A DNA stretch of 38,243 bases from positions 1 through 38,243 of the forward strand of contig CAMJTZ010000002.1 in NCBI GenBank assembly GCA_946408865.1, in the 5' to 3' direction. Each line of letters begins with the position of its first letter. Within the stretch, counting starts at the first letter, position 1. This document shows positions 7,728-14,836 of the stretch, piece after piece. The notes beneath the pieces were generated by a model. It saw only the letters and a program-made list of their open reading frames with translations, did not search any database and had not been told where the DNA came from. Origin of the DNA: an uncultured Clostridia bacterium (GTDB taxonomy: Bacteria; Bacillota_A; Clostridia; Christensenellales; Aristaeellaceae). A program made the translations under genes and the position numbers.

Positions 7728-8711
7728 ATGAAAAGCAACCGTATTCTGACAGCGACGCTGCTGGCGCTGCTTCTCGCGCTGGCCCTGACCGCCTGCGCAT
7801 CCGCCGCGGAGGTTCGCCCTGTTCCGGTCGATCACGACCGGGTGGATCTGAAGAACGGAGAATTTTCCCTGACCGCCCGGAACGTGGACCGGATCGGGGA
7901 CGGCAATTATTTTACCGCCGTACTGTACCGGGAGGATATTTACGACGGGGAGCAGATCAGCGCGCTGGCTCCGGGAGACACCGTCTGGGCGAACGATGAG
8001 AAATGGACGGTGAAGGAGATCGTGCTGCATCCCGCCGGGGAGGATCCGGACGAACCGGTATCCATTGAGATTTACACGGAGGAGGATCTGGACGGGTACC
8101 TGGCTTTTTGGCCCCGCAGGGACGGTACCTTCATCGCGGTCATCAACGACTGGTCCCCCGTCACGCTGCTGGGTTCCGTCAGAGTTGCGCTTCCGCTGGC
8201 GGACGGCTTCGAATATATCAGCGTCACCGCAGGGGAGGAAGGGGATCCGGCCGGACCGCAGGAATTCCTTGACGATCTGATGATGTTCAGCGGGGATTGC
8301 TTCATCGCTTACAATACGACCTGTGTGTTCCGGGACGGACAGCTGATGCGGGTCACCTCCTCCGCCTATCCCCATGGTCCGGAAGAATATACGGACGGGG
8401 AGCCGAAACCAGTGCCGGTATGGAAATTCTGCCACGGCCTGCGGGACGGGCTGGATACGGCTGTGATTACCGCGTATGTCACGGACTGCGAGGAAGGCAG
8501 TCTGCCGGCCGAAGTGACGGCTGAAGAGATTGAGGCCATCCGCCATCTGGCGATGTACGGAAGGGTTATCCGCAAAGCGAGCGACGAGATGGTGACCGGC
8601 GGCACCCGGGTTTACTCCTTTGCAACGCCGGGCGGAAAGCATCTGCTTTCGATTGAACTGTACAAAGGAAGGATCGTCGCCGCCGACGGCATGTATCAGG
8701 TCGATCCGTGA
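7728..8711 (+). CDS. lipoprotein of unknown function
   Basis: This 327-aa protein has a lipoprotein signal peptide with lipobox L-T-A-C (Cys23), so it should be lipid-anchored on the outer face of the membrane. ATG 7728 is preferred over ATG 7721, which is in another frame. GGGGAGGG lies upstream. The mature part is acidic and mixed alpha/beta with no catalytic motif I recognise. A central beta-rich stretch (about 60-130) includes short segments such as DTVWANDEKWTVKEIVLH. It appears monocistronic, with a terminator overlapping the end of the convergent gene. Function unknown. Confidence 0.83.
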   Translation: MKSNRILTATLLALLLALALTACASAAEVRPVPVDHDRVDLKNGEFSLTARNVDRIGDGNYFTAVLYREDIYDGEQISALAPGDTVWANDEKWTVKEIVLHPAGEDPDEPVSIEIYTEEDLDGYLAFWPRRDGTFIAVINDWSPVTLLGSVRVALPLADGFEYISVTAGEEGDPAGPQEFLDDLMMFSGDCFIAYNTTCVFRDGQLMRVTSSAYPHGPEEYTDGEPKPVPVWKFCHGLRDGLDTAVITAYVTDCEEGSLPAEVTAEEIEAIRHLAMYGRVIRKASDEMVTGGTRVYSFATPGGKHLLSIELYKGRIVAADGMYQVDP

Positions 8712-8744
8712 GGCAGAAAAGGAAGCTGCGGAGAAATAATGCGG

Positions 8745-8775
8745 AAAGCGCTGGTCAGTCGGCCAGCGCTTTTTT
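8745..8775 (+). terminator. terminator between convergent genes
   Basis: AAAGCGCTGG (8745-8754) pairs with CCAGCGCTTT (8763-8772), followed by T residues to 8775. The loop contains the stop codon of the convergent minus-strand gene at 8755, so the two genes share this short junction. Confidence 0.85.
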
Positions 8776-10338
8776 GTACAGGGTTTCCAGCTTTTCATAG
8801 GTCAGGGGTGCCTGGGCGTTGTAGGTCACAACGCCCTGCCGGTTCAGGACAATGGTCTGGGGCATGGCGTCCGCGGCGTTCAGCAGCGGAAGCAGGCCTT
8901 TTTCCTTGCTGTCCAGGGCGAAGTCCAGGTGGTCCCAGTCCTTCTCCTCCAGGAAGGCTTCCGCCTTTCTGGCGCCGGCCTTGTTGTGAATCGCCAGGAT
9001 TTCCACATCGGGATAGGCGACCTTCAGCTGCTCATAATACGGCAGTTCCGCGACGCACGGGGCGCAGGTGGTTCCCCAGAAGTTGATGATGACCACCTGC
9101 CCGCGGTAATCCGAGAGGGTGAAGGTTTTGCCGCTGAGCAGGTCCGTGGAGAAGTCCGGCAGCAGATTTCCGATCTCCGACCCGACGGTCAGGGCGGCGG
9201 TATCGGCGGAGGGCGCGGCCGTTGCTTCCGGCGCGACCGTTGCTTCCGGCGCGGCGGTATCCTCCGGCGCCGCGGTTTCCGGTACGGAAGAGGTCTCCGG
9301 CCTCCGGGTTTCCGTTACGGCGGCGGCAGGCGTGTCCGCCCGGCTCACGGCCGGCTCGATGAAGTTGAACCAGGCGACGGCGAAGACCAGCACCGCGATG
9401 GCGACGCCCCAGACGATCCGCCCGGCCTGCCTCCGCTTCCGGATCACCGGTTCCGGATCCGCGTTCTTTCCGGTTTCCGGGCCCTTCAGGGTAATGCTGC
9501 CGCACTGCAGGGAGATGGCGCCCTGGGCGCAGGATCCGATACATTTTCCGCAGGAGATGCACTCATGGTCCCCCACGTGCCGGACGTCCATCCGGCACTC
9601 CACGACGCACCGGCCGCAGCCGTTGCAGCGGTCCGGATTCACTTTCACGCCGGTGAGGGCGAAACGGCTGAAAAAGCCGTAGAGGGCCCCCAGGGGGCAG
9701 ATGAACCGGCAGAAGGACCGGTAGCAGAAGACGCAGGCCAGACCGACGACGCACAGGATCACCCATTTGTTGGTGAAGACGGCGCCCAGCTGATAGAAGG
9801 AGGTGCTGTTGGCGGGATGCTGCAGGTAGCTCACCGCGCCCTCCAGGGTGCCGGCCGGGCAGACGTATTTGCAGAAAGCCGGCAGGATTTCGTTCTTTCC
9901 GACGCCGAACCAGATCGGGATCGCGATGACGAAAACAGCCAGGAACACATATTTCAGGTACGAAAGCATCCGGGTGATCCGGCTCTTCCGGATTTTCGGC
10001 GTGGGGATTTTGTGCAGCAGCTCCTGGATCAGCCCCAGGGGGCAGAGCCAGCCGCAGACCGTGCGGCCGAGGATCACGCCGAAGAGGGCCAGGATGCCCA
10101 GGGCGTACCACGGCGCGGTATGCCCGGCGGCGTTCAGCGCGTTCTGCAGGGAACCCAGGGGGCAGCTGGCGACGGCGCCGGGGCAGGAATAGCAGTTGAA
10201 CCCGGGGACGCAGACGGATTTCAGATTGCCGGAATAGATATGCCCATCGATATAGCCTTTGAGATTCGCGTTGTACAGCAGGGCGGCGTAGAGCTGTACG
10301 AGGCGGCGGGTGCCCGGCCGGAAGCGCATCTTATCCAA
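8755..10338 (-). CDS. membrane 4Fe-4S ferredoxin-type protein fused to a TlpA-like thioredoxin domain
   Basis: A 527-aa polytopic protein. The N-terminal part (about 1-290) is NapH/CcoG/YccM-like: membrane helices, paired CxxxCP motifs (GWLCPLG, RFICPLG, KYVCPAG) and two ferredoxin motifs (CNGCGRCVVEC, CISCGKCIGSC). After a membrane helix and a Pro/Ala/Thr linker of APEAT repeats (about 345-385) comes a thioredoxin fold with WGTTCAPC (Cys425, Cys428) and a cis-Pro AMPQT. By family logic it could move electrons across the membrane through Fe-S clusters to an outside thiol/disulfide domain, in the manner of CcdA/ResA; this is inference. The start is TTG 10338, with GGAG 10 nt upstream and an 8-nt overlap with the previous gene; ATG 10329 is the alternative. 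Confidence 0.87.
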   Translation of the reverse strand: MDKMRFRPGTRRLVQLYAALLYNANLKGYIDGHIYSGNLKSVCVPGFNCYSCPGAVASCPLGSLQNALNAAGHTAPWYALGILALFGVILGRTVCGWLCPLGLIQELLHKIPTPKIRKSRITRMLSYLKYVFLAVFVIAIPIWFGVGKNEILPAFCKYVCPAGTLEGAVSYLQHPANSTSFYQLGAVFTNKWVILCVVGLACVFCYRSFCRFICPLGALYGFFSRFALTGVKVNPDRCNGCGRCVVECRMDVRHVGDHECISCGKCIGSCAQGAISLQCGSITLKGPETGKNADPEPVIRKRRQAGRIVWGVAIAVLVFAVAWFNFIEPAVSRADTPAAAVTETRRPETSSVPETAAPEDTAAPEATVAPEATAAPSADTAALTVGSEIGNLLPDFSTDLLSGKTFTLSDYRGQVVIINFWGTTCAPCVAELPYYEQLKVAYPDVEILAIHNKAGARKAEAFLEEKDWDHLDFALDSKEKGLLPLLNAADAMPQTIVLNRQGVVTYNAQAPLTYEKLETLYKKALAD

Positions 10339-10795
10339 GGCCGATACACTCCGTGCAGATGGCGGCGCCCTTCGCCAGGACGTCTTCCATGCCGCCGTTG
10401 AGGATTCCCGCGAGGATCAGTGCCGCCGCCAGCACCAGAACCGCCGCGCGGAGATAAACCGTTTTGCGTTCCGCTTTCTGATGAACCGCCCGGTCCCGCA
10501 GGGATCCGGCGTCCCGCATCCCGTCCGGATCCCGGACCGGCTTGTCCGCGTTTTCGTCCCGGACGCCCAGGATCAGGCCGGCAACCGTCAGCCCGAGGGA
10601 AACCGCGAACACCGGCAGCACCACCAGCAGCGCGCCGGTCGCCTTCTCCCTGGTGAAGCTGTAATAGAAAAGATCCCCGGCCGCCTGCTTCGCCGCGCCT
10701 TCAAAATAAAGATACAGCGCGATGCCGGCCAGCAGGCCGGCGATGAGCGCGCACAGCAGGGACTGTGTGATCAGAAAGACTTTTTTCCTCTCCAC
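10331..10795 (-). CDS. small membrane protein, partner of the Fe-S/thioredoxin fusion
   Basis: I place the start at GTG 10795, because GGAGG precedes it and a promoter sits just upstream; the open frame extends further but is not needed. The 154-aa product has about four hydrophobic segments (near residues 10-30, 45-65, 80-100 and 125-142) and one short CTEC near the end. It overlaps the Fe-S/thioredoxin gene by 8 nt, which implies translational coupling and a shared complex. The CxxC at the C-terminus (AAICTECIGLG) could take part in thiol exchange. I do not recognise the family with certainty. Confidence 0.75.
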   Translation of the reverse strand: MERKKVFLITQSLLCALIAGLLAGIALYLYFEGAAKQAAGDLFYYSFTREKATGALLVVLPVFAVSLGLTVAGLILGVRDENADKPVRDPDGMRDAGSLRDRAVHQKAERKTVYLRAAVLVLAAALILAGILNGGMEDVLAKGAAICTECIGLG

Positions 10796-10846
10796 AGAAA
10801 TTCCTCCGTTCAGAGATCCGTCTGTCAGGATTGATTCACCGGATTC

Positions 10847-10875
10847 ATTATATACGAGGCCGGTTTTTTGTTCAA
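10847..10875 (-). promoter_or_regulatory. promoter for the Fe-S/thioredoxin operon
   Basis: On the minus strand TTGAAC (10875-10870), a 17-bp spacer and perfect TATAAT (10852-10847) precede the GTG start at 10795. It is divergent from the OhrR/GPx promoter about 55 bp away. Confidence 0.78.
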
Positions 10876-10929
10876 TGACCGGCGGGAATCCGCCGTTCAC
10901 AAAAAAATAAAAAAAACTGAAAACAGGGG

Positions 10930-10958
10930 TTGACAATCCGGAACGAGGCACCTATAAT
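10930..10958 (+). promoter_or_regulatory. consensus promoter for the ohrR-like/gpx operon
   Basis: TTGACA (10930-10935), a 17-bp spacer and TATAAT (10953-10958) are a perfect sigma-A promoter, expected to be very strong unless repressed. The repeat just downstream is a likely operator. Confidence 0.88.
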
Positions 10959-10985
10959 AATTGTGCACAAGCAAATTGTGCAAAA
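10959..10985 (+). promoter_or_regulatory. probable MarR/OhrR operator
   Basis: AATTGTGCA occurs twice (10959-10967 and 10974-10982) with a 15-bp period. The first copy is part of a perfect palindrome TTGTGCACAA (10961-10970). It covers the start of transcription, directly before a MarR-family gene, which is the usual place for autorepression. Binding is inferred. Confidence 0.6.
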
Positions 10986-11007
10986 GCGATTAGAAGAGGC
11001 GGCGTCC

Positions 11008-11490
11008 ATGAGCGAGCATCCGTTTGGCGGGGATCCCTACGAGGTACTGAAACTGCGGAACCAGGTCTGTTTCCCCCTGTACGCCTGCACGAAGGAGCTG
11101 GTCCGGCAGTACGGGCCGTTTCTGAAGGAATGCGGGCTGACCTACACGCAGTACATCGTCATGATGGTCCTGTGGGAAAGGGAGAAGGTCTCCTCCCGGG
11201 AACTGGCGGAATGCCTGCACCTGGATTACGGCACCCTGACCCCGGTGCTCAAACGTCTCAGCCAGGCGGGCTATCTGCAGCGGGAGCGTTCCGGAGCGGA
11301 CGAGCGGCTGCTGGAGCTGACGCTGACGGAGAGCGGGAGGAAGCTCCGGGACAAGGCGGTGTCCATTCCGCCGGCCGTCGCGGCGTGCATGGGGCTGACG
11401 GCGGAGGAATTCGCCACGCTCTACACGCTGGCCTACAAAGCACTGCATCACATGGAACAAACAGCAAAAGAAGAAAAAACAGAAAAATAA
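11008..11490 (+). CDS. ohrR: MarR-family regulator, OhrR-like peroxide sensor
   Basis: The start is ATG 11008. The longer open frame to 10930 would include the promoter, so it is rejected. The 160-aa winged-helix protein has the OhrR pattern: VCFPLYAC with Cys21 at the position of the peroxide-sensing Cys15 of Bacillus OhrR, then LTYTQYIVMMVLWE, and the wing RERSGADERLLELTLTESG. OhrR represses organic-peroxide defence genes and releases DNA when its cysteine is oxidised. A second cysteine (27) is near the first. The glutathione peroxidase gene follows in 16 bp, which fits its expected target. Family is sure; the specific ohrR assignment is likely. Confidence 0.85.
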   Translation: MSEHPFGGDPYEVLKLRNQVCFPLYACTKELVRQYGPFLKECGLTYTQYIVMMVLWEREKVSSRELAECLHLDYGTLTPVLKRLSQAGYLQRERSGADERLLELTLTESGRKLRDKAVSIPPAVAACMGLTAEEFATLYTLAYKALHHMEQTAKEEKTEK

Positions 11491-11506
11491 GAGGAGGAAA
11501 CGAAAA

Positions 11507-12058
11507 ATGGCAAATGTGTACGATTTCACCGTGAAGGACCGGAAGGGCAACGAAGTAAAGCTGAGCGAGTACGCCGGCAAGGTGCTGCTGATCGTCAATA
11601 CCGCGACGGGCTGCGGCTTCACCCCCCACTATGAGCCCCTGGAAGAGATGTACAAGGAACTGCGGGACCAGGGCCTGGAGATTCTGGACTTCCCCTGCAA
11701 CCAGTTCGCCGGACAGGCGCCCGGATCCGAAGACGAAATCCACGAATTCTGCACGCTGAAGTTCGGCACGGAATTCCCGCAGTTTGCGAAGATCGACGTG
11801 AACGGCGAAACCGCCGATCCGCTGTTCGCCTATCTGGCCACGGAAAAGCCCTTCAACGGTTTCGGCAAGGGCCTCAAGAACGCCGCGCTGAACAAGTTCG
11901 CCGCAATGAACAACAGGAAGTTCGGCGACAAGACCTATATCGGCTGGAACTTCACAAAGTTCCTGGTCAACCGGGAAGGAAAGGTCATCGCCCGTTTCGA
12001 GCCCACTGCGGACATGAAGGACGTCCGGGACGCCGTCGCGGCGGAGCTCGCGAAGTAA
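11507..12058 (+). CDS. gpx: glutathione peroxidase family (thiol peroxidase)
   Basis: The 183-aa product is a BsaA/GPx-type peroxidase that reduces hydroperoxides, probably with thioredoxin rather than glutathione in this kind of bacterium. The peroxidatic cysteine is in NTATGCGFTPHY, with a Cys where animal enzymes have selenocysteine. DFPCNQFAGQAPG supplies the conserved Gln and resolving-type Cys region, and GWNFTKFLVNREG the Trp/Asn. AGAGGAGGAAA precedes ATG 11507. Length is normal. Cotranscription with the OhrR-like regulator points to induction by organic peroxides. Confidence 0.93.
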   Translation: MANVYDFTVKDRKGNEVKLSEYAGKVLLIVNTATGCGFTPHYEPLEEMYKELRDQGLEILDFPCNQFAGQAPGSEDEIHEFCTLKFGTEFPQFAKIDVNGETADPLFAYLATEKPFNGFGKGLKNAALNKFAAMNNRKFGDKTYIGWNFTKFLVNREGKVIARFEPTADMKDVRDAVAAELAK

Positions 12059-12082
12059 TCCTCAGCGCATATTCATACAGAA

Positions 12083-12126
12083 AACCGGGATCCGCCTTTC
12101 ACGCGGCGGATCCCGGTTCGCTTTTC
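12083..12126. terminator. bidirectional terminator after gpx
   Basis: A 14-bp perfect stem (AACCGGGATCCGCC, 12083-12096, with 12105-12118) is followed by CGCTTTTC on the plus strand and gives TTTTC on the minus strand. It can end gpx and also the small minus-strand ORF at 12140. Confidence 0.88.
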
Positions 12127-12139
12127 TGTTCCGGAAAGG

Positions 12140-12259
12140 TCAGATGGTGATCGTCAGCACGGTGTTGACCGCGCCGATCACGCACAGGAGAATCTGGATC
12201 GGCAGCAGGCGGAACATGAGCCGGATAATCATATGATAAGAGGAAGACCGCGCTTTCAT
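12140..12259 (-). CDS. 39-aa hydrophobic ORF (small membrane protein or MATE N-terminal remnant)
   Basis: A complete short frame starts at ATG 12259 and stops at 12140. It has a GGAGG about 12 nt upstream, its own promoter (TTGATG-18-TAAAAT) and a bidirectional terminator beyond. The peptide is basic at the N-terminus and then hydrophobic (IIRLMFRLLPIQILLCVIGA is its core). That core resembles the first helix of Clostridia MATE-family efflux proteins, which would make it a truncated relic, but the resemblance is from memory. It could equally be a functional one-helix membrane peptide. Existence as an open frame is certain; expression is inferred. Confidence 0.5.
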   Translation of the reverse strand: MKARSSSYHMIIRLMFRLLPIQILLCVIGAVNTVLTITI

Positions 12260-12308
12260 GACGGATATGCGCCTCCGTTTTTATCTGTTTCTCTGTGTGC
12301 TTTGCGTC

Positions 12309-12338
12309 ATTTTAGCAGAACCGACGGGAATCCATCAA
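12309..12338 (-). promoter_or_regulatory. promoter for the 39-aa ORF
   Basis: On the minus strand TTGATG (12338-12333), an 18-bp spacer and TAAAAT (12314-12309) lie 50 bp upstream of ATG 12259. A TAAAAT at 12370-12375 on the plus strand may serve the divergent phosphatase gene, but its -35 is weak. Confidence 0.55.
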
Positions 12339-12428
12339 GAAAAATCTTCCCTTTCCGGGCATTCAATGATAAAATGAGTCAGCAAGTCGGCAACAACTGC
12401 AAAATGAACCTTGGAGGAACGGCAAAAA

Positions 12429-13919
12429 ATGAGTTCTTTCACAATGTCCATACCCAATGTAATCAATTTCTTTATGATCGCGGCCGGGATCGGCATTATC
12501 GGCCTGAGCCTCATCCAGACGAGGCGGGCGCCCATCCGGGAGGACGTGAAAAAATATTTCATCGTTTTCATGTGGATGATTCTTCTCTATATCACCATGC
12601 ACCTGGCCCGCCAGCTGCTGGAGGGGAATCCGGGGAGCGTCGTGCGGATCGCCATCCGGACGGTGACCTTCATCGAGTTCCTGGCCTCCGGGTTCATGAC
12701 CTTCATGCTTACCACGATGATCCTTTTCACCGCGGTGTCCGACAGCCGGGCCCGGAAGCACGTGCGGATGCTGCTGGGGCTGCTGGGGATTCATATCGTG
12801 CTGCTGGTGGTTTCCCAGTTCAACGGCATGTATTATTACTTCGATGAAAGCAATGTCTATCACCGGGGCAAACTGTACCTGATCTCGAACCTGATTCCCT
12901 TCCTGATGATGATCCAGGGCGCCGTCCTGATGATCCGCAACAAAAAACAGTTCGCGAAGCGGGTGGCCGTTGCCTACTGGATTTACCTGCTGGCACCCAT
13001 CGCGGCCATGCTGCTCCAGGCGGTTTTCGCAGGGGTGCAGTTCGTGATTCTCGCCACGGTCCTGGCGGCGGTCAACATGTTCGCGGTGGTCACCGGGGAT
13101 ATGGTGAACAAATACGAAGCCCAGAAGATGGAATCCTCCCGCATGGAGACGGAGCTTTCCATGGCCACCCGGATCCAGGCGGACATGCTGCCGAACATTT
13201 TCCCGGCCTTCCCGGAGCGGGCGGAGTTCGATATCTACGCCTCGATGACCCCGGCCAAGGAGGTCGGCGGCGACTTCTACGATTATTTCCTGCTCGATGA
13301 GGACCACCTGGGCATCGTCATGGCGGACGTATCCGGAAAAGGCGTTCCGGCCGCGCTGTTCATGATGGCGTCGAAAATCCTGATCCAGAATTATACGCTG
13401 GTGGCCCGGGATCCGCGGGCGGCGCTGGAGGCGGCCAACCGCCAGATCTGCCAGACCAACCGGGAGGAAATGTTCGTCACGGTGTGGCTGGGCATTCTGG
13501 AAATCAGCACCGGCAAGCTGACGGCGGCCAACGCGGGCCATGAATTCCCCGTGGTGAAGATGCCGGACGGAAAATACGAACTCTTCAAGGACCGCCACGG
13601 CCTGGTTATCGGCGCCATGGAAACGACCCGCTACCGGGAATACGAGATCTGGCTGGAAAAAGGCTCCGTGCTGTTCCTGTATACGGACGGCGTGGCGGAA
13701 GCCACCAACGCGCAGAACGAGCTTTTCGGAACGGACCGGATGCTGGACGCCCTGAACGGAACGCCCTCGGATACGCCTGAAAAGACCCTGAACGTCGTGC
13801 GGGACGCGGTGGAGGATTTCGTGGCCGACGCGCCGCAGTTTGACGACCTGACCATGCTGTGCATCCACTACAGGGGCTGCGACACGACGGTCGGCGCCGC
13901 GGGAGGAAAACATGAATAA
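12429..13919 (+). CDS. membrane SpoIIE/RsbU-type serine phosphatase
   Basis: ATG 12429 follows TTGGAGGAAC; the upstream TTG 12411 lies inside that site. The 496-aa protein has about six membrane helices (within residues 5-215), a short helical linker (KMESSRMETELSMATRIQADMLP, near 235-252) and a PP2C-type domain (about 255-490). Metal-site motifs are visible: EVGGDFYDYF, ADVSGKGVPAALFM (near 299), NAGHEFP (near 367), YTDGVAEA (near 417) and FDDLTML (near 470). Relatives dephosphorylate anti-anti-sigma factors in partner switching. No STAS or HATPase partner is in this window, so its target is elsewhere. It overlaps the next gene by 8 nt. Confidence 0.9.
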   Translation: MSSFTMSIPNVINFFMIAAGIGIIGLSLIQTRRAPIREDVKKYFIVFMWMILLYITMHLARQLLEGNPGSVVRIAIRTVTFIEFLASGFMTFMLTTMILFTAVSDSRARKHVRMLLGLLGIHIVLLVVSQFNGMYYYFDESNVYHRGKLYLISNLIPFLMMIQGAVLMIRNKKQFAKRVAVAYWIYLLAPIAAMLLQAVFAGVQFVILATVLAAVNMFAVVTGDMVNKYEAQKMESSRMETELSMATRIQADMLPNIFPAFPERAEFDIYASMTPAKEVGGDFYDYFLLDEDHLGIVMADVSGKGVPAALFMMASKILIQNYTLVARDPRAALEAANRQICQTNREEMFVTVWLGILEISTGKLTAANAGHEFPVVKMPDGKYELFKDRHGLVIGAMETTRYREYEIWLEKGSVLFLYTDGVAEATNAQNELFGTDRMLDALNGTPSDTPEKTLNVVRDAVEDFVADAPQFDDLTMLCIHYRGCDTTVGAAGGKHE

Positions 13920-14730
13920 TTTTCTGCGTTCGGTCCGGGAGCGGGAGGTTCCCCGCGGATCGGCGGTGCTGTGGTGGCTGGGGCAGATGGGGCTGCTGGT
14001 GAAGATGGGCGGCACCGTGCTGTGCGTCGATTATTTCGCGTCCCCCGATCCGGGACGGCGGACGGCTCCGCCGGTTCCGGCCGCGGAGATGGAAGGCGTG
14101 GACGCGTTTCTCGGCACCCATAACCACCTGGACCATATCGATCACGAAGCCTGGAAAATCTGGGCCGCCCGCTGCCCGGAGGCGAAGTTCGTCTTTCCCG
14201 CGGCGCACCGGCGGGAGGTGCTGGCGGACGGCGTCGCGGAAAGCAGCTGCGCCGGCCTGAACGACGGGGAAAGCTGCCGGATCGGGGAGGTCACCGTCCG
14301 CGCCGTCGCCGCTTCCCATGAATTCCTGGACCGGGATCCGGAAACCGGGCTGTATCCCTGCCTGCAGTATATTCTGGAGGGGAACGGGGTCCGGGTGTAC
14401 CACGCGGGGGATACCCTGCGCTACGAGGGCATGCTGCCGAAGCTGCAAGCCTTCGGAAAAACCGACGCCGCCCTGCTGCCCATCAACGGGCGGGACGGGA
14501 AGCGCTACCGGAGCAATCTGATCGGCAATATGACCTTCCAGGAGGCGGCGGACTTGGCCGGGGAGCTGCGCGCCGGAACGGTGCTTCCGGGCCACTGGGA
14601 CATGTTCGAAGGCAACCTCGGCGATCCGGACGCTTTCGCCGACTACGCGGACGCGAAATACCCGGGGCAGATGAAAGTGATCCGCCCGGAGATTCTCCGC
14701 CCGGTGGAGATCCGCGCCGGGAAGGAATAA
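13912..14730 (+). CDS. MBL-fold metal-dependent hydrolase, UlaG-like
   Basis: A 272-aa metallo-beta-lactamase-fold protein. The metal motif is THNHLDHID (HxHxDH), with ASHEF, HAGDT and a late PGHWDMFEG giving the other ligands. This pattern fits the UlaG (L-ascorbate-6-phosphate lactonase)-like branch, including the NGRDGKR stretch typical of it. No ascorbate PTS genes are near, so the true substrate is open. ATG 13912 lies inside the end of the phosphatase gene (ATGAATAA overlap, GGGAGGAAAAC upstream), so the two are translationally coupled. That coupling is unexpected for these families. Confidence 0.87.
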   Translation: MNNFLRSVREREVPRGSAVLWWLGQMGLLVKMGGTVLCVDYFASPDPGRRTAPPVPAAEMEGVDAFLGTHNHLDHIDHEAWKIWAARCPEAKFVFPAAHRREVLADGVAESSCAGLNDGESCRIGEVTVRAVAASHEFLDRDPETGLYPCLQYILEGNGVRVYHAGDTLRYEGMLPKLQAFGKTDAALLPINGRDGKRYRSNLIGNMTFQEAADLAGELRAGTVLPGHWDMFEGNLGDPDAFADYADAKYPGQMKVIRPEILRPVEIRAGKE

Positions 14731-14750
14731 CGGAAGATTCGCATCAACCT

Positions 14751-14780
14751 ATTGACATAGTAGGTAAAAGGACATAAAAT
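14751..14780 (+). promoter_or_regulatory. nifS promoter with regulatory motif shared with met operon
   Basis: TTGACA (14752-14757), a 17-bp spacer and TAAAAT (14775-14780). The stretch ATTGACATAGTAGGTAAA (14751-14768) is identical to 26288-26305 in front of the methionine transporter operon, with the same -35/-10 spacing. The conserved spacer half TAGTAGGTAAA looks like an operator. Rrf2-family (CymR/IscR-like) control is a guess from the target genes. Confidence 0.75.
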
Positions 14781-14820
14781 GATCCGGGGCCGGAAGAGCG
14801 GCTCCGGATCAACTTTTTTT
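14781..14820 (+). terminator. terminator overlapping the nifS transcription start
   Basis: GATCCGGGGCCG (14781-14792) pairs with CGGCTCCGGATC (14799-14810), one G-U, followed by AAC and seven T (14814-14820). Transcripts from 12429-14730 contain the whole stem. Transcripts from the nifS promoter should start near 14787 and lack half of the 5' arm. Confidence 0.82.
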
Positions 14821-14836
14821 GAGGAGCAGAACAGGA

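Noticed and set aside
10930..11007. N-terminal extension of the OhrR-like protein
   Set aside because: The frame starts inside the promoter -35, upstream of transcription. ATG 11008 gives the normal MarR length.
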